64,000 nt of DNA. Origin: Apodospora peruviana. Lineage: Eukaryota; Ascomycota; Sordariomycetes; Sordariales; Lasiosphaeriaceae. This document shows positions 1 through 10,317 of the stretch, piece after piece. The notes beneath the pieces are model-generated. The model saw nothing but the letters and a program-made list of their open reading frames with translations. It did not search any database and was not told the origin of the DNA. The DNA is taken from NCBI GenBank assembly GCA_033439685.1, contig JAUEDM010000005.1:1984001-2048000 (forward strand), read 5' to 3'. Position numbers and translations under genes: made by a program. The stretch's first letter is position 1, and every line of letters starts with the position of its first letter.

Positions 1-618
1 CGAACAGTTCCACCGAGAGAATGCCGTGGCTGTTCAGCCTCTGACCAATGAACAGTGGCCTCAATCTCCAACCTCTGCATGTTCATGCCGTCTCATAATC
101 GCTATCGTCTGCTGCCGGCCGACGACCGAGTGGTGCGGATATTGCAATTACCAGCAAGCAGACGAGAACCAGAATCCAGGTCACCACAAGCAACAGTTAC
201 GTGCTTACAGGCCCACCTACCTGTGAACGTCTTGCAGACTGGGACCCTTCAGCTGTCCCGCTGGGCTGGACACACCGCGACGATCCCCAGCTAAGATCAA
301 GGTAATTTAATATCACCAGGTCTCTACTGCGGCGTGGGTACACCAGGGTTCAGTATCGTGAAAGCAGACCTGGACACGGACCCAGGTACGCCGGCACAGG
401 ACCTACAAGCTGACAGGACAGGTATCCCGTATCCGTCCCCCAGGTCCCAGGCACAAGCAGAACTGACTGTCGTTACACTTGCTTGTCGTTGACAACATCG
501 TCCGACCACGCAACCAACCACCAACACGACACACCGATGATGATGTCGCCATAACGTGACAACTCACCTACCGCTGCAGTGCTTTCTCATACTTCCAGAC
601 CTTACCCAGTAGCCCGCC
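1..618. other. No gene seen; upstream of the nag3-like gene
   Basis: Both strands show only short overlapping reading frames with no family motif or plausible splice chain. The right part should hold the promoter and 5' leader of the GH3-GNAT gene. If the GlcNAc cluster continues, its missing members would lie further left. Confidence 0.6.
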
Positions 619-3600
619 ATGGCCAAGTTGGACGGAGACCTGGACCCACTGTGGCAGGATCTGGACTGGTATGTTTCCCTTGAGTCTGCAATATCCGCCT
701 TATGGAAATGGATGATATCAAATACGGGACTATGTTTCTGACATGCCGCACAGGGCCATTGGCCAGATGCTGATTATGGGATGGGATGGCACCGAAGTTA
801 CGCCCCAGATCCGCTATCTCATCGAGGACCACCATCTTGGGTCCATCCTCCTGACAGCAAAGAACCTGAAATGTACAATAGTCTTTGCCATGACCCCAAC
901 CTGTAGCTATCATTGGGCTAACCCCTTATTCAGCTGCCCAGCAAACCGCAAGACTCGTACAGGAGCTGCAGACCATTGCCCACCAAGCAGGTCACCCCCA
1001 ACCCCTCTTGATTGCCCTAGACCAAGAGAATGGCGGAGTCAACAGTCTCTTCGACGAGGACTACATCTGTCAGTTTCCTAGTTCCATGGGCCAGGCCGCC
1101 GGCGGTAGTCCGGAGCTAGCCTACAACGTGGCCAAAGCTACGGCTACCGAAGTCTCGGCGGTTGGAGTCAACCTCATCCTCGGACCCGTCTTGGACGTTC
1201 TCACCAATGCTCGCTACCAGCCGCTTGGTGTGCGTGCCACCGGCGATGACCCTCAAGAGGTCTCGCAGTACGGCATCGCTGCCATGAACGGCTATAAAGA
1301 TGCCGGAGTGGCCACCTGTGGGAAACATTTCCCGTCCTATGGAAATCTGGACTTCCTAGGTTCGAGCCTGGACATCCCTATCATTACCCAGACACTGGAA
1401 GAACTATCTCTCAGCGCCCTCGTTCCCTACCGCAATGCCATCACCACAGGCAACTTGGATGCCATGTTTGTTGGCGGCTGTGGAATCACCAATCCCTCCA
1501 TGAATGTAAACCATGCCTGTCTGTCCGACCAAGTCGTCGATGACCTCCTGAGAAATGAGCTCGGCTTTAACGGCGTTGCCATTTCCGAATGTCTTGAAAT
1601 GGAAGCTCTCAGAAATGAAGTGGGAGTCAAGACTGGCACCGTCATGGCTGTTGAGGCAGGGTGTGACTTGGTTTTGCTCTGCCGCGCCTATGACGTCCAG
1701 CTTGAAGCCATCTCCGGACTCAAGCTGGGAGTCGAGAACGAACTGATTACTAGAGACCGAGTTTACACGTCTCTAAAACGGGTGCTCCGTATGAAGAACG
1801 CGTGTACTTCGTGGCCCAAAGCCTTGAATCCTCCTGGCATCTCTTTGCTTTCCAAGATTCACCCTGGTCATCTAGCTCTCTCCATGAAGGCTTATGAAGA
1901 TTCCATCACCGTCATGCGAGACCAGGAGAAGCTCCTTCCGCTAAACGAGTCCATGCACCAGGAAGAAGAGTTGCTCTTGTTGACGCCCTTGGTCAAACCT
2001 CTCCCCGCATCGTCCATGACAAAGACAATACTGGAATCCAAGAATAAAACGGAGTCTGCTGCACCGACGACACATGATAAATGGGTGCATCGCGATCGTG
2101 GAGCCATCATGAGTGGCGAAGGTGTCTTCAGAGAGCTTGGGAGGTCTCTGGCACGGGCCAGGCACGGCAAGCTTCTGCATACATCGTACACCGCAAACGG
2201 TGTAAGACCAGGTTAGTATTTGCTGCTGATCAGGTTTCTAATCGACTTTACGCTTTACTGATAGATGACCAGTGCATGAGAACCTCATACATCGGGCTTC
2301 TACTATCATCATCTTGACAGCAGATGCGAACCGGAATCTATACCAAACTGGGTTTACCAAGCATGTCGCGATGATATGCTCGATGTTGAAGGCCAGCGGT
2401 CAGAAAAAGTCTTTGGTTGTGGTTGCCGTTAGCTCACCTTACGATTTTGCCATGGACAAGGCTATCGGAACCTACATCTGCACTTTCGACTTTACAGAGA
2501 TGGCCATGTTCGCTCTCGTGCGAGCACTTTTTGGAGACTTCACGCCTCACGGCACCCTGCCTGGTACGCTGAGGAAGAGCAAGAAGGTGCTCAAGTCAAG
2601 ACAGCACTGGCTTGTCGAGCCCTACGACCGTGACCGCGATCGCAAGGGCATGGACGACCTTTTGCAGGCTCTTGCCCGAGCAAGCGCGCCGAATCATCAG
2701 TATCTGCAGACAACAACCGCCAACGCGTTCGAGCTGTTCAATGCAAACATCGAGGAATCGCATTTCGTTGTCCGGAACAGCAGCACCCAAGCGCTGTACG
2801 GGTTCTGCGCGACCTACTATACCAAAGGCACTGGCATCATTGGTGCTCTTTTCGTCGACCCTGCCAAGCGCAATGTGTCGATAGGGAGGTCTTTGCATCG
2901 CCGCGCGCTGCGAGGCTTGACACAACGCCGTGGCATCAAGAAAGTTCAGCTTGGCATGTGTTTCCCGGGTGTCTTCCTGGGCATCCCCGTCGACGACGGC
3001 GCCGGACTCAAATCCTGGTTCGCCAGCAGCGGCTGGGACTTGCAGTTTCCAAAGCGCCTCACCAACATGATGATACCGGACCTGAATACCTGGAGCGCCC
3101 CCGAGGGTCTGCTGCAGAGCATCCAACGTGCCAGCATCAGCTTTGACCTCATCCACGGTCTCGACAACGCCGAGAGCGTGCTCAACCACGTGGCCACGTA
3201 CGCTAACCACGAGGTCTTTGAGCTGTACCGGTTCGCCTTGCAGGAGACCAAGACCTGCGGCGTCGTCCGGGCCAAGAGCCCCGTCGACAGCCTGTTGGGG
3301 ACGGTGATTATCTGCAGCCCAGGCAGCACGCTGTCGACCTACATTCCGGCGCTGCAGGAGAACGAGCAGCTGATTGGGGGTATCATTGCGCCGATGGTCC
3401 CCTCGACGGCGCAGGCGAACTTGGTCTTGCAGGGTCTGGCGCTGATGGGCGTGAGGCAGAACAAGGCGCATAAGTCGGGCAAGAGTATGTTGAGCTGGGT
3501 GCAGGATGAGAGCTACGAGCCGCTGCTTGCCATGGGATTTGATGTGTTGCAGGCATTTGAGGAGGTTACGAATGTGCCGGAGAATGTAAGTTCTGCGATC

Positions 3601-3721
3601 AGTGATTAAGTTTTGTCTTTCTTTCTCTCTGTATCGTGGAATTTTGAGAGTACACCGTTGGAGCAAATGGTTGACTTTGATATCTTATCTTGCTGTGCAG
3701 TGGGTAGCGTCACTTTGTTAA
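619..3721 (+). CDS. nag3: GH3 beta-N-acetylglucosaminidase-like protein fused to GNAT acetyltransferase domains
   Basis: Reconstructed exons are 619-668, 754-872, 934-2211, 2273-3585 and 3701-3721, giving 926 aa in frame. Residues 18-56 begin the GH3 barrel (AIGQMLIMG, then LTAKNLK), ALDQENGG at 84-91 matches the substrate-binding DQEGG region of NagZ-type enzymes, and KHFPSYG is at 187-193. The GH3 C-terminal domain runs to about 582 (TLPGTL). Residues about 600-926 form one or two GNAT lobes, with a probable acetyl-CoA loop near 677-692. Family knowledge: GH3 members remove terminal GlcNAc, and the GNAT part would acetylate an amine, possibly an amino sugar (inference). The exon-4 frame can read through to a stop at 3609, but a consensus GTAAGT donor at 3586 and a CTGTGCAG acceptor at 3700 support a six-codon last exon. 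The NagZ nucleophile Asp and His dyad appear replaced. No signal peptide is visible. The neighbour at 5.3 kb is its likely regulator. Confidence 0.88.
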
Positions 3722-5342
3722 GCGGGCAGGTATGGAAATTAAGATCAAAGCTTTTTCTTTTGGATCTTTATTGGCTACTATTTGGGTTGGAGAGTTTGAA
3801 CTGTGTTTGGATTTCTATGGATATATTACCACCTGTTAGCGATAAGTTCTTGTGTATAGTGAGCGTATATTTGTTGGTGAAGACCATCTGTATGGATACT
3901 TTTATGGCTCTGTGATTCAGATACTCGGGAGTCAACATAGTACAATGATTATTACAGAGCCGGGTTTGACTTGGTTTCAGGTTTTGTTTCTTCACATGCC
4001 ACTCTCTCTGTACATGACAACCAAAGTTCCCCCACGTAGCAACCACACACGGGGATTACCTGCCGTAAATAGGGGGTGGTGTCTTCTCCAATCCAATGCA
4101 CAATTGTGGATGTGCAAGTGCCACCAATCGTCGCCTTGCAGCAAGAAAGATCTCCTACCCGGCGGCATTTCGCTTTTCAACGGGCGAACTGTCAGGACTG
4201 GAAGTGAGTTGACCTGACTGGGTGGGTGGCGCACTGGCGCAGCCGCGCAAGAAGCCCAGACAGACGTCCACCCGCCCGGCCGTTGCGCCCCCCCCAAACC
4301 TTCGGCCTTATTTCGATTCCCCCACCCCCCGTCCGTCCCCGGATTTTGGTGGCATCGTTCGTCCAAAGATAGAGATGGCCGCCTCTACGGAGTATACTTT
4401 CTGTTTGATGGTGGCATGACTTGACTGATAAGCTGCCTTCCATGTTTGGCGTTTTTTATTCATCGAGGCGGGATGAGGCCACGGTACGCAATACATAGAT
4501 CTTGGTAAGGCAGACAGAAAGTAAGCTTCTAGGCTTCTAGATAGTCTTCTAGAAGGAAAATGAGTTTGCAATGCGCACAAGGGAGGGATCGATATGTCAG
4601 GGCACTGCTGCGGCGCTGCCTGCCCTGAGCCAGGCTGAACCTCCATTCAGGAGTTCTACCCCTGGTTCAAGATCCCGTTTGCAAGCTGTGTGCATTCGGT
4701 GACCAGCTGCTTGGCAAGCAAACTGGGGGTTACGGTTCCGGGATGGGAGATGAGTCTGGGTACCTAGATGAATTGCGCTTCGTGGCGGAGGTGAGGTGGT
4801 GATGAAGAACTCCCGTCTGTAAGATCGCTTCCATGTGAAATGCATCTTGATAGGGGACGTGGGGACTTTGGGCGAGCAAACACCGCCATGTGGACAGCTT
4901 GAAGGAGGAGGGGAGATGAGGGGCTAAAGCGGCGCAGACGGGAGTTATGTTAAGTTTACCTACTGAATATTCCGTACAGTGCTTGCATGGCAAGGGTCCC
5001 GGTTGGGTAGTTCCTTCCGCTTGTGAGGACTGCCCGCATGCCCGCCTTCCATAGGGAACCAGCGGGTGAGATCCCCTAGACGCGATCATCCGACTGGCTG
5101 ATAGCTTTCTTCCGCACCACTTGTTAGAGTGAGACCGGGGCATGTGTTTCCCTCCAGGACCACCTCACCTTACACCACAACCCGACACCTTGGAAACAAT
5201 GATGATTGTCTCCGCCGTTTGTTACTTGGGATGAAGTAAACCTTCAGATGATACAGGCACCCCGCATCATCAGCAGCCGCAAGCGCAGTCGTCCGAAGTC
5301 GTTGTTCCACTTGCGGAGTGCTACGGATGCACGTACAATGCG
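3722..5342. other. Intergenic, nag3 3' flank and ron1 upstream region
   Basis: No convincing gene. It contains a C-rich stretch near 4285-4340 and three CTTCTAG copies near 4526-4552. The last 80 bases (about 5265-5342) read in frame into the next gene as a Gln/Ser-rich peptide, so an unresolved upstream coding exon of the regulator may end here. Confidence 0.6.
4526..4555. repeat. Triple CTTCTAG repeat
   Basis: CTTCTAG occurs at 4526-4532, 4534-4540 and 4546-4552. The last copy is followed by AAGG, forming a TTCTAGAA palindrome like a heat-shock-element unit (TTCnnGAA). It lies about 0.8 kb upstream of the Ndt80-like gene. Function is unknown. Confidence 0.5.
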
Positions 5343-6467
5343 ATGACCAGCTTCAATACCGCCGGCCCCGACGCTCTCGGGTTGAGTGGCCACCAGTCGA
5401 TGGGCATCGAAGCCTTTGGTCAAGATATCAACTTTGACGAGTCGCTTCTGTGAGTAATTCTGTTACCAGAAAGTGCGCAGTGCAGTGTAGTATAAATAGT
5501 ATTCGTACTGATGTTACTGCCCTTGATCGTTTAGCGACCACAACGGCCTATCTGGGCTCCCATTCACGCCGACTGCATATGACTTTGATACCTTTAGCAC
5601 CACATTCGAAGACCCGTTTTCATACCCAGTACGGCCCTACGATGCGCCCGGTGCTGGAGATGCCGAGGCCTTCAATGGGGAGGGCGCGTCGCCGCAGGAG
5701 CTCGACCACAAGCTGTTAGGCTTCGGCGCCCCGATCCCCGGCAAGTCGACCCTAGTCGACGAGACGGCCCAGTTTGCAGATCTGAACATGACGGCCGAGC
5801 TGTATGGCATGTTCTTCGTCGCCGAGGATGTTTTTGGCGGCGAGAACACGGGGCGGCCGTTGGAGCTGACGTGCTACCGCCGCAACCTCTGGCAGTGTTC
5901 GGGCCAGATCACGCTACCACGCCATGTCACGCACTGCGTCGACGACCAGGGCCGACAAATGCCCATTGTGGACGTCGCCGCCTCCATCACGGCCATTGAG
6001 AGCATCGAGGGCAAGGCCACCGAGATCATTTCCATCCCGTGGAAGAGCAGCAACCCGCTGCTGGGAGGTGGTAACGGCGCGAGCGAAGACACGAAAGTGG
6101 CCACCGCCCCGCCTAATGTGCCGTTGGATTTAAGCGGCGGCCAGGAACTTGACGGCAACCGCGTATCGGTACCCGTGGCTTGGAAACGCTTGCAGTTCAA
6201 GCATGCTACCGCCAACAACGGTCGGCGCAAAGGGCTGCAGCAGCATTATGTCGTGCAGATCAACTTGCTGGCCAAGACCAAGACCGGGGAGCATATCAAG
6301 ATTGCTGAGATACAGTCGGGCCCTGTGATTGTTCGCGGGAGGAGTCCGCGGAACTTTGATAGCCGTAAGGATGTCCCCCTGACGGGTGACAAGAAGCTTG
6401 AGCGGAGGAGCACCGATACGTCGGTAGGAAGTGGTGGAGGCGGTGGAAGCGGCGTAAAACAACAGTC

Positions 6468-6505
<38 letters not shown>

Positions 6506-7302
6506 GTCAAGACCTGGCACAGAATTTCCAGAGGTATCACTCGTTGGGAAATATACAGGTATGTTTGAGACAGACTTGTGAAGTTCTGAAGCTTGTAGAT
6601 GTGTGCTGATGCGAATAATTGTAGCAGACCACAGACTGGTCAACACCACAACCATTTACATCACCAAACCTCAACTCACACTCGAACAAAAAAGTCGCGG
6701 TATCACCTAACATCACGCGGCCGCCTGTACCCTCATGGGCATCATCCGACAGCATGTCTTCTAGAACTACCAGCAAGTTTGGCGGGGCGCCATCCACGCT
6801 GTTATTGTCTTCCAGCAAGGGGAATTCGAATTCTAATGTTCCGCGAGGAGGTCCAACCCTGCCCATCAATCTCTCCTTATCGGAGGACGAGCGCAGCCCG
6901 AACCGAACCGGATCAGAGCCGATGCAGAGTCCGTCGTTTTCCAAGTCGTCTTCCATAGGCGTCGCCGGTACTGGTGGGCAAAACTCGAGCGGCAGCCCGC
7001 TCGAGACGGCTGATATGTTGTATGAGTATTTTCCGCTCAGTTTGGACGATTGGTACGTTTTTTCATCTCATTGTCGACTCATTCAAAGAGAACAGTATTC
7101 GTTTTGGATCAGAAGGAGACGTTCGGTTTTAAAAAGGGGTGCCTGACCAGAACCGGTTGGTGGCTTGACTGACATCACGAATAGGATGCCACCCGTGGAT
7201 GCCGTCTACCGCCCGCACGTGGTTCACCACACCATCGTGCCGCCCGAGGTCAAGGCACAGCAGACTAAGAGCAAGACGAAGCGGTATTTTACAACTGAAT
7301 GA
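5343..7302 (+). CDS. ron1: Ndt80/PhoG-fold (p53-like) transcription factor, RON1-type
   Basis: Exons from the first in-frame ATG are 5343-5449, 5535-6558, 6625-7052 and 7185-7302, giving 558 aa. The DNA-binding domain spans about residues 118-315 and includes ELYGMFFVAEDVFGG, LTCYRRNLWQ and SIPWKSSNP, typical of the Ndt80/PhoG family. A CAG-encoded poly-Gln run lies near 344-361, followed by a Ser/Thr/Pro/Asn-rich region and a conserved-looking C-tail. Its three neighbours are GlcNAc-catabolism enzymes, and in Trichoderma reesei the Ndt80-like RON1 controls such a cluster, so RON1 is favoured over the paralogues VIB-1/XprG. The true N-terminus may lie further upstream: the frame stays open to 5235 and the peptide just before the ATG (Gln-rich, then a Cys-Tyr-Gly-Cys stretch) looks coding, with possible acceptors at 5247 and 5256. 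I could not identify the upstream exon. Confidence 0.82.
6458..6510 (+). repeat. CAG/CAA trinucleotide tract encoding poly-Gln
   Basis: A run of CAG and CAA codons inside the Ndt80-like gene encodes about 15 glutamines after a Gly-rich linker. The mix of CAG and CAA may limit slippage, but length variation between strains is plausible. Poly-Gln segments are common in fungal activator regions. Confidence 0.9.
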
Positions 7303-8527
7303 TATCCTGGTTTTTGGTTTCTTTTTCTTCTGATGGGAATACCTGGGAATAGGGTATTTGGTTTCCGGTGGCATGATAAGATCTCTGGATCGATCAACAA
7401 CAGTCATGTGTCTTGGGCTTTGATCTTTTTTTTTTGGCTTAGCAGCTATGACATGACGTTTTTGCTTCTTTCTTAACTTTACTTTTAGCCACGGCTCCAA
7501 TTCTCAGCATTTACTTGCGTCGTTCTGGGTTGGTTTCCATGTATGATATTGCCTCGGTTACTAGCCCTTTTTGTTTTATATTCACTACCTTTGAGGAACC
7601 ACTTATGTAGCTCTGTATCTCGGAACATACCTGACCTAACTAGGACCAAACAGTAAGCACAAAAACAGACCTCTGTTGTCAGTCAAGACCGATAATAAAG
7701 AACGTTCTGTCAATATGAAACGTATTTTATCATATTCCGTTTGCCCGACCAACGTCTCTCTGTGCATTCAGTCTTTTCGGGTTTTGGTGGTTGCATTCTT
7801 GTCTGCTGCTTCAGTACATCACGTACCTAACGGTCACTCAGATCATCAGGTAAGATAAGTACCTAAAGTATGTTACTGTACCTTGTGTTAATCATCTATA
7901 CTGCACAACGTGAGCAGATCAGATCACATGGCCCAAAAGATAGAGAGATAAGGTACCCAGGTACTTTTGGGAAGTTACCCCAGACCCCAAGTGGGTGGAT
8001 GTAGTGTAACGTGAAATCGAGAAGTCTAGCTGACTTCAGCAAGATACCTCAGGGATCTGCTACAACGGAATATGTGGTGGGTAGGTCGGGGGACCTAGCT
8101 CACTCAGATCTCTTGCTTCTTTCGGAATAATCCCTCCAAGGTGACCCCCTGAGCTGAGCAGCAGTTTGTGGAGAGAGATTGATAAACATTTTCAAGTATC
8201 AAAAAGTGGTCTCTATGTACGTCTGGCGTCATCCAAAAGCTAAAGTCATATATACAGTTGAAGTGGCCTGCCTAGATAAAGTTCTGAGAAACAAAAACGC
8301 CTCGTGTCCTGTCGTGTCATGTCATGCCATGTCATGTTGCCTAGGTAGGTAGCTTCCCAACACGCACTCACGACCAGGCTTGTTATGATCCTGTCCGTTT
8401 CCTGTCCCGTCCTGGTCGACAGTTCGAAAACTCATGCGATTATGCTAGATATATAGGTCATCTCCGAGTCCCCTGGTCCCATGTAACAACTAAACTGAGT
8501 GCGGCGAGGAGAAGGAGAGTGCGATGG
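7303..8527. other. Shared 3' region of two convergent genes
   Basis: The regulator ends at 7302 and the hexokinase-like gene ends at 8528 on the other strand. Both strands carry T-rich or A-rich tracts suited to 3' ends. A degenerate TGTCATG-type repeat lies at about 8309-8337. I see no gene. Confidence 0.6.
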
Positions 8528-10317
8528 TTAATTCGGCAATACGAGGCTCGTCCTATCATCGATGCTGGCCAACGCGACAGCAGCGCCGAGCAACGAGCTC
8601 TCCTTGGCCAGGACCAAATCTATCGTAGCAGCGCCATCACCACTACCAGGCAGAATTTCGGCTGAGCCGACCAGACTATCCATGTAGGCTTTCAGGTTCG
8701 CCTGGTAGCCCGGGTAGTGTTCGATGACGGACCCGGTAAATGCGACCATGGTCCGTGTCAGCTTGGTCTCGGCCTCGGTTTCGCTGATGAAGGTCGAATC
8801 AGCCGGCAGGCCGCGGAGGAACTCGGTTTCAGCCTCAACCTTTAGCTCCCAAAGGGCAAACAGTGAAGCTGCAACAATGGAAGCGGAGCGTCGGGATATG
8901 AAGGACGAGAGGGTTCTAAGAATCTCGATGTCGGCGCTACTGGGCTTGACAGGAGACGGGTGTCGAGCCATGAAGCATGAGCGCCCTACTTCGAATGAGG
9001 CGCTTGTGTCTCTGTAGGACAATTAGATGATTAGATAACGCAAGCAACAAGAAGGGGGTTGCGAATGCGAAAACTTACGCCTCTATGATTGACATGGTTT
9101 CCGTGTCGAGGGAATATTGAGTCAACAACGACGGCGGTACAACACCACCAAATACACCCGTTGAGTCGATCGCTTCCAGCAGGGCGATTCGACAGACCTC
9201 GCCCAGATAGAAACCGCTCACGAGGTGCTCTAGAGGTTGGAAGTCTGGCCGAGGGTGGGAGGCTCTCAGCAGCTTGTCCCACCTGGTCACCGGCAGAATG
9301 TCCTTGCCAAACATGCCTAGCTCCGTGTTGACAATGACATGACTCGCTTTCTCTGTCCATGTGTCGGGTCGGTCGCCGTACTTTGGCTGTCCGATCGTTG
9401 TGACCGGGAGGTGTACAGCAATGTTGACTCCCGTTCCTAGGATCAGCCCAAACCGAGTGGATGGGTTGATATATGCTTCTGAAAGAAGTGTGGCGCTCGA
9501 ATCGTTGACAATGGCAGACAGTTCCACGTGGAGCCCCTTCTTCTTGCAGGCGAGGTTAATGATGTCTCCTAAATCTTGGCCAAGAAGGCCATTTTCTGCC
9601 AGGAAGCCCTTCCCCATGCCCTGCAGTTTTCCTCCTCTCGCCGACGTTTGTCTACTGAGGTTAGTCTCGGCCGAAAAAGGAGGTTCCATGTGATAAAAGG
9701 GGTGAAACATACTCTATAGGAAAGCTCCAAGCCAGCCCCATAAGGAGAGGCTTCTCCGGAGTGTGGCGTTGTGTGGTGCCTTTCGTCACGGTTTTGTATA
9801 TCTGCTCTGCCATCCAGTCGAAAAATGCGGCTCCCTGGAGGCTCTTAACCTCATTGTCAATCTTGAACGAGTCCATTCGTACAAGGACGCTCTCCCCGCC
9901 CTGTGCTCCCCGGCTCCTCAAATCGACCAATGCGACGCGCAATGTCGAGCCGCCGACATCGAGAGCAAGGAACTGGCCGTTCTCGTAACCACTCGGGAGC
10001 TGGTGGTTGTAAGACGGAAGCATACAGGCCGGGTTCGACCACAGCCCTTCCCGGAACTGGCGTTTCATTTGTTGGGCAAACTCCTTCAGTCCACCGCCAT
10101 CGATCGGCCCCAGTAACAGCCTTTCGGCCTCCTCGAGGAAGTCGTCCGTCGTCCGTCTGGGACCCTTTTTCGGTTTGCCATGCTGATCTTTGAGGGCCGC
10201 CGGGCTGATCCAGAAGGCGAGGAAGGCTTGTATGAAGGACTTGCCCCGGAGAAGGGACTTGATGGCGGCAACCACAACCTCCCGTAGCGATGTCATGGCA
10301 GAAATGAGCGGCTGCAT
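8528..10317 (-). CDS. hxk3: Hexokinase-family sugar kinase, probable N-acetylglucosamine kinase (HXK3-type)
   Basis: Exons on the minus strand are 10317-9713, 9651-9079 and 9011-8528, giving 553 aa (a second ATG lies at 10296). The phosphate-1 loop reads LALDVGGSTLRV at about 117-128, where classical hexokinases have LDLGGTNFRV. The SFPIEQTS junction restores a sugar-binding segment. VNDSSATL with the probable catalytic Asp near 252 replaces the usual NDTVGTL, and an ILGTGVN segment follows. These departures match the divergent hexokinases of fungi, which include GlcNAc kinases (Candida Hxk1, Trichoderma Hxk3) and the regulatory HxkC/XprF of Aspergillus. Cluster context favours GlcNAc to GlcNAc-6-P. 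It is convergent with the regulator and divergent from the deaminase gene. Confidence 0.83.

Noticed and set aside
2596..3666. 356-codon antisense frame on the minus strand
   Set aside because: It lies opposite the GNAT part of the GH3-GNAT gene. Its Arg/Gln/His/Leu-rich composition is what antisense of a GC-rich coding frame gives, and no domain is visible.
4650..4690. tRNA B-box-like string GGTTCAAGATCC
   Set aside because: No matching A box, acceptor stem or cloverleaf could be drawn on either strand.
5343..7302. Assignment of the Ndt80-like gene as vib-1/xprG
   Set aside because: The domain alone cannot decide, but four GlcNAc-pathway neighbours make RON1 more likely. Kept as an alternative.
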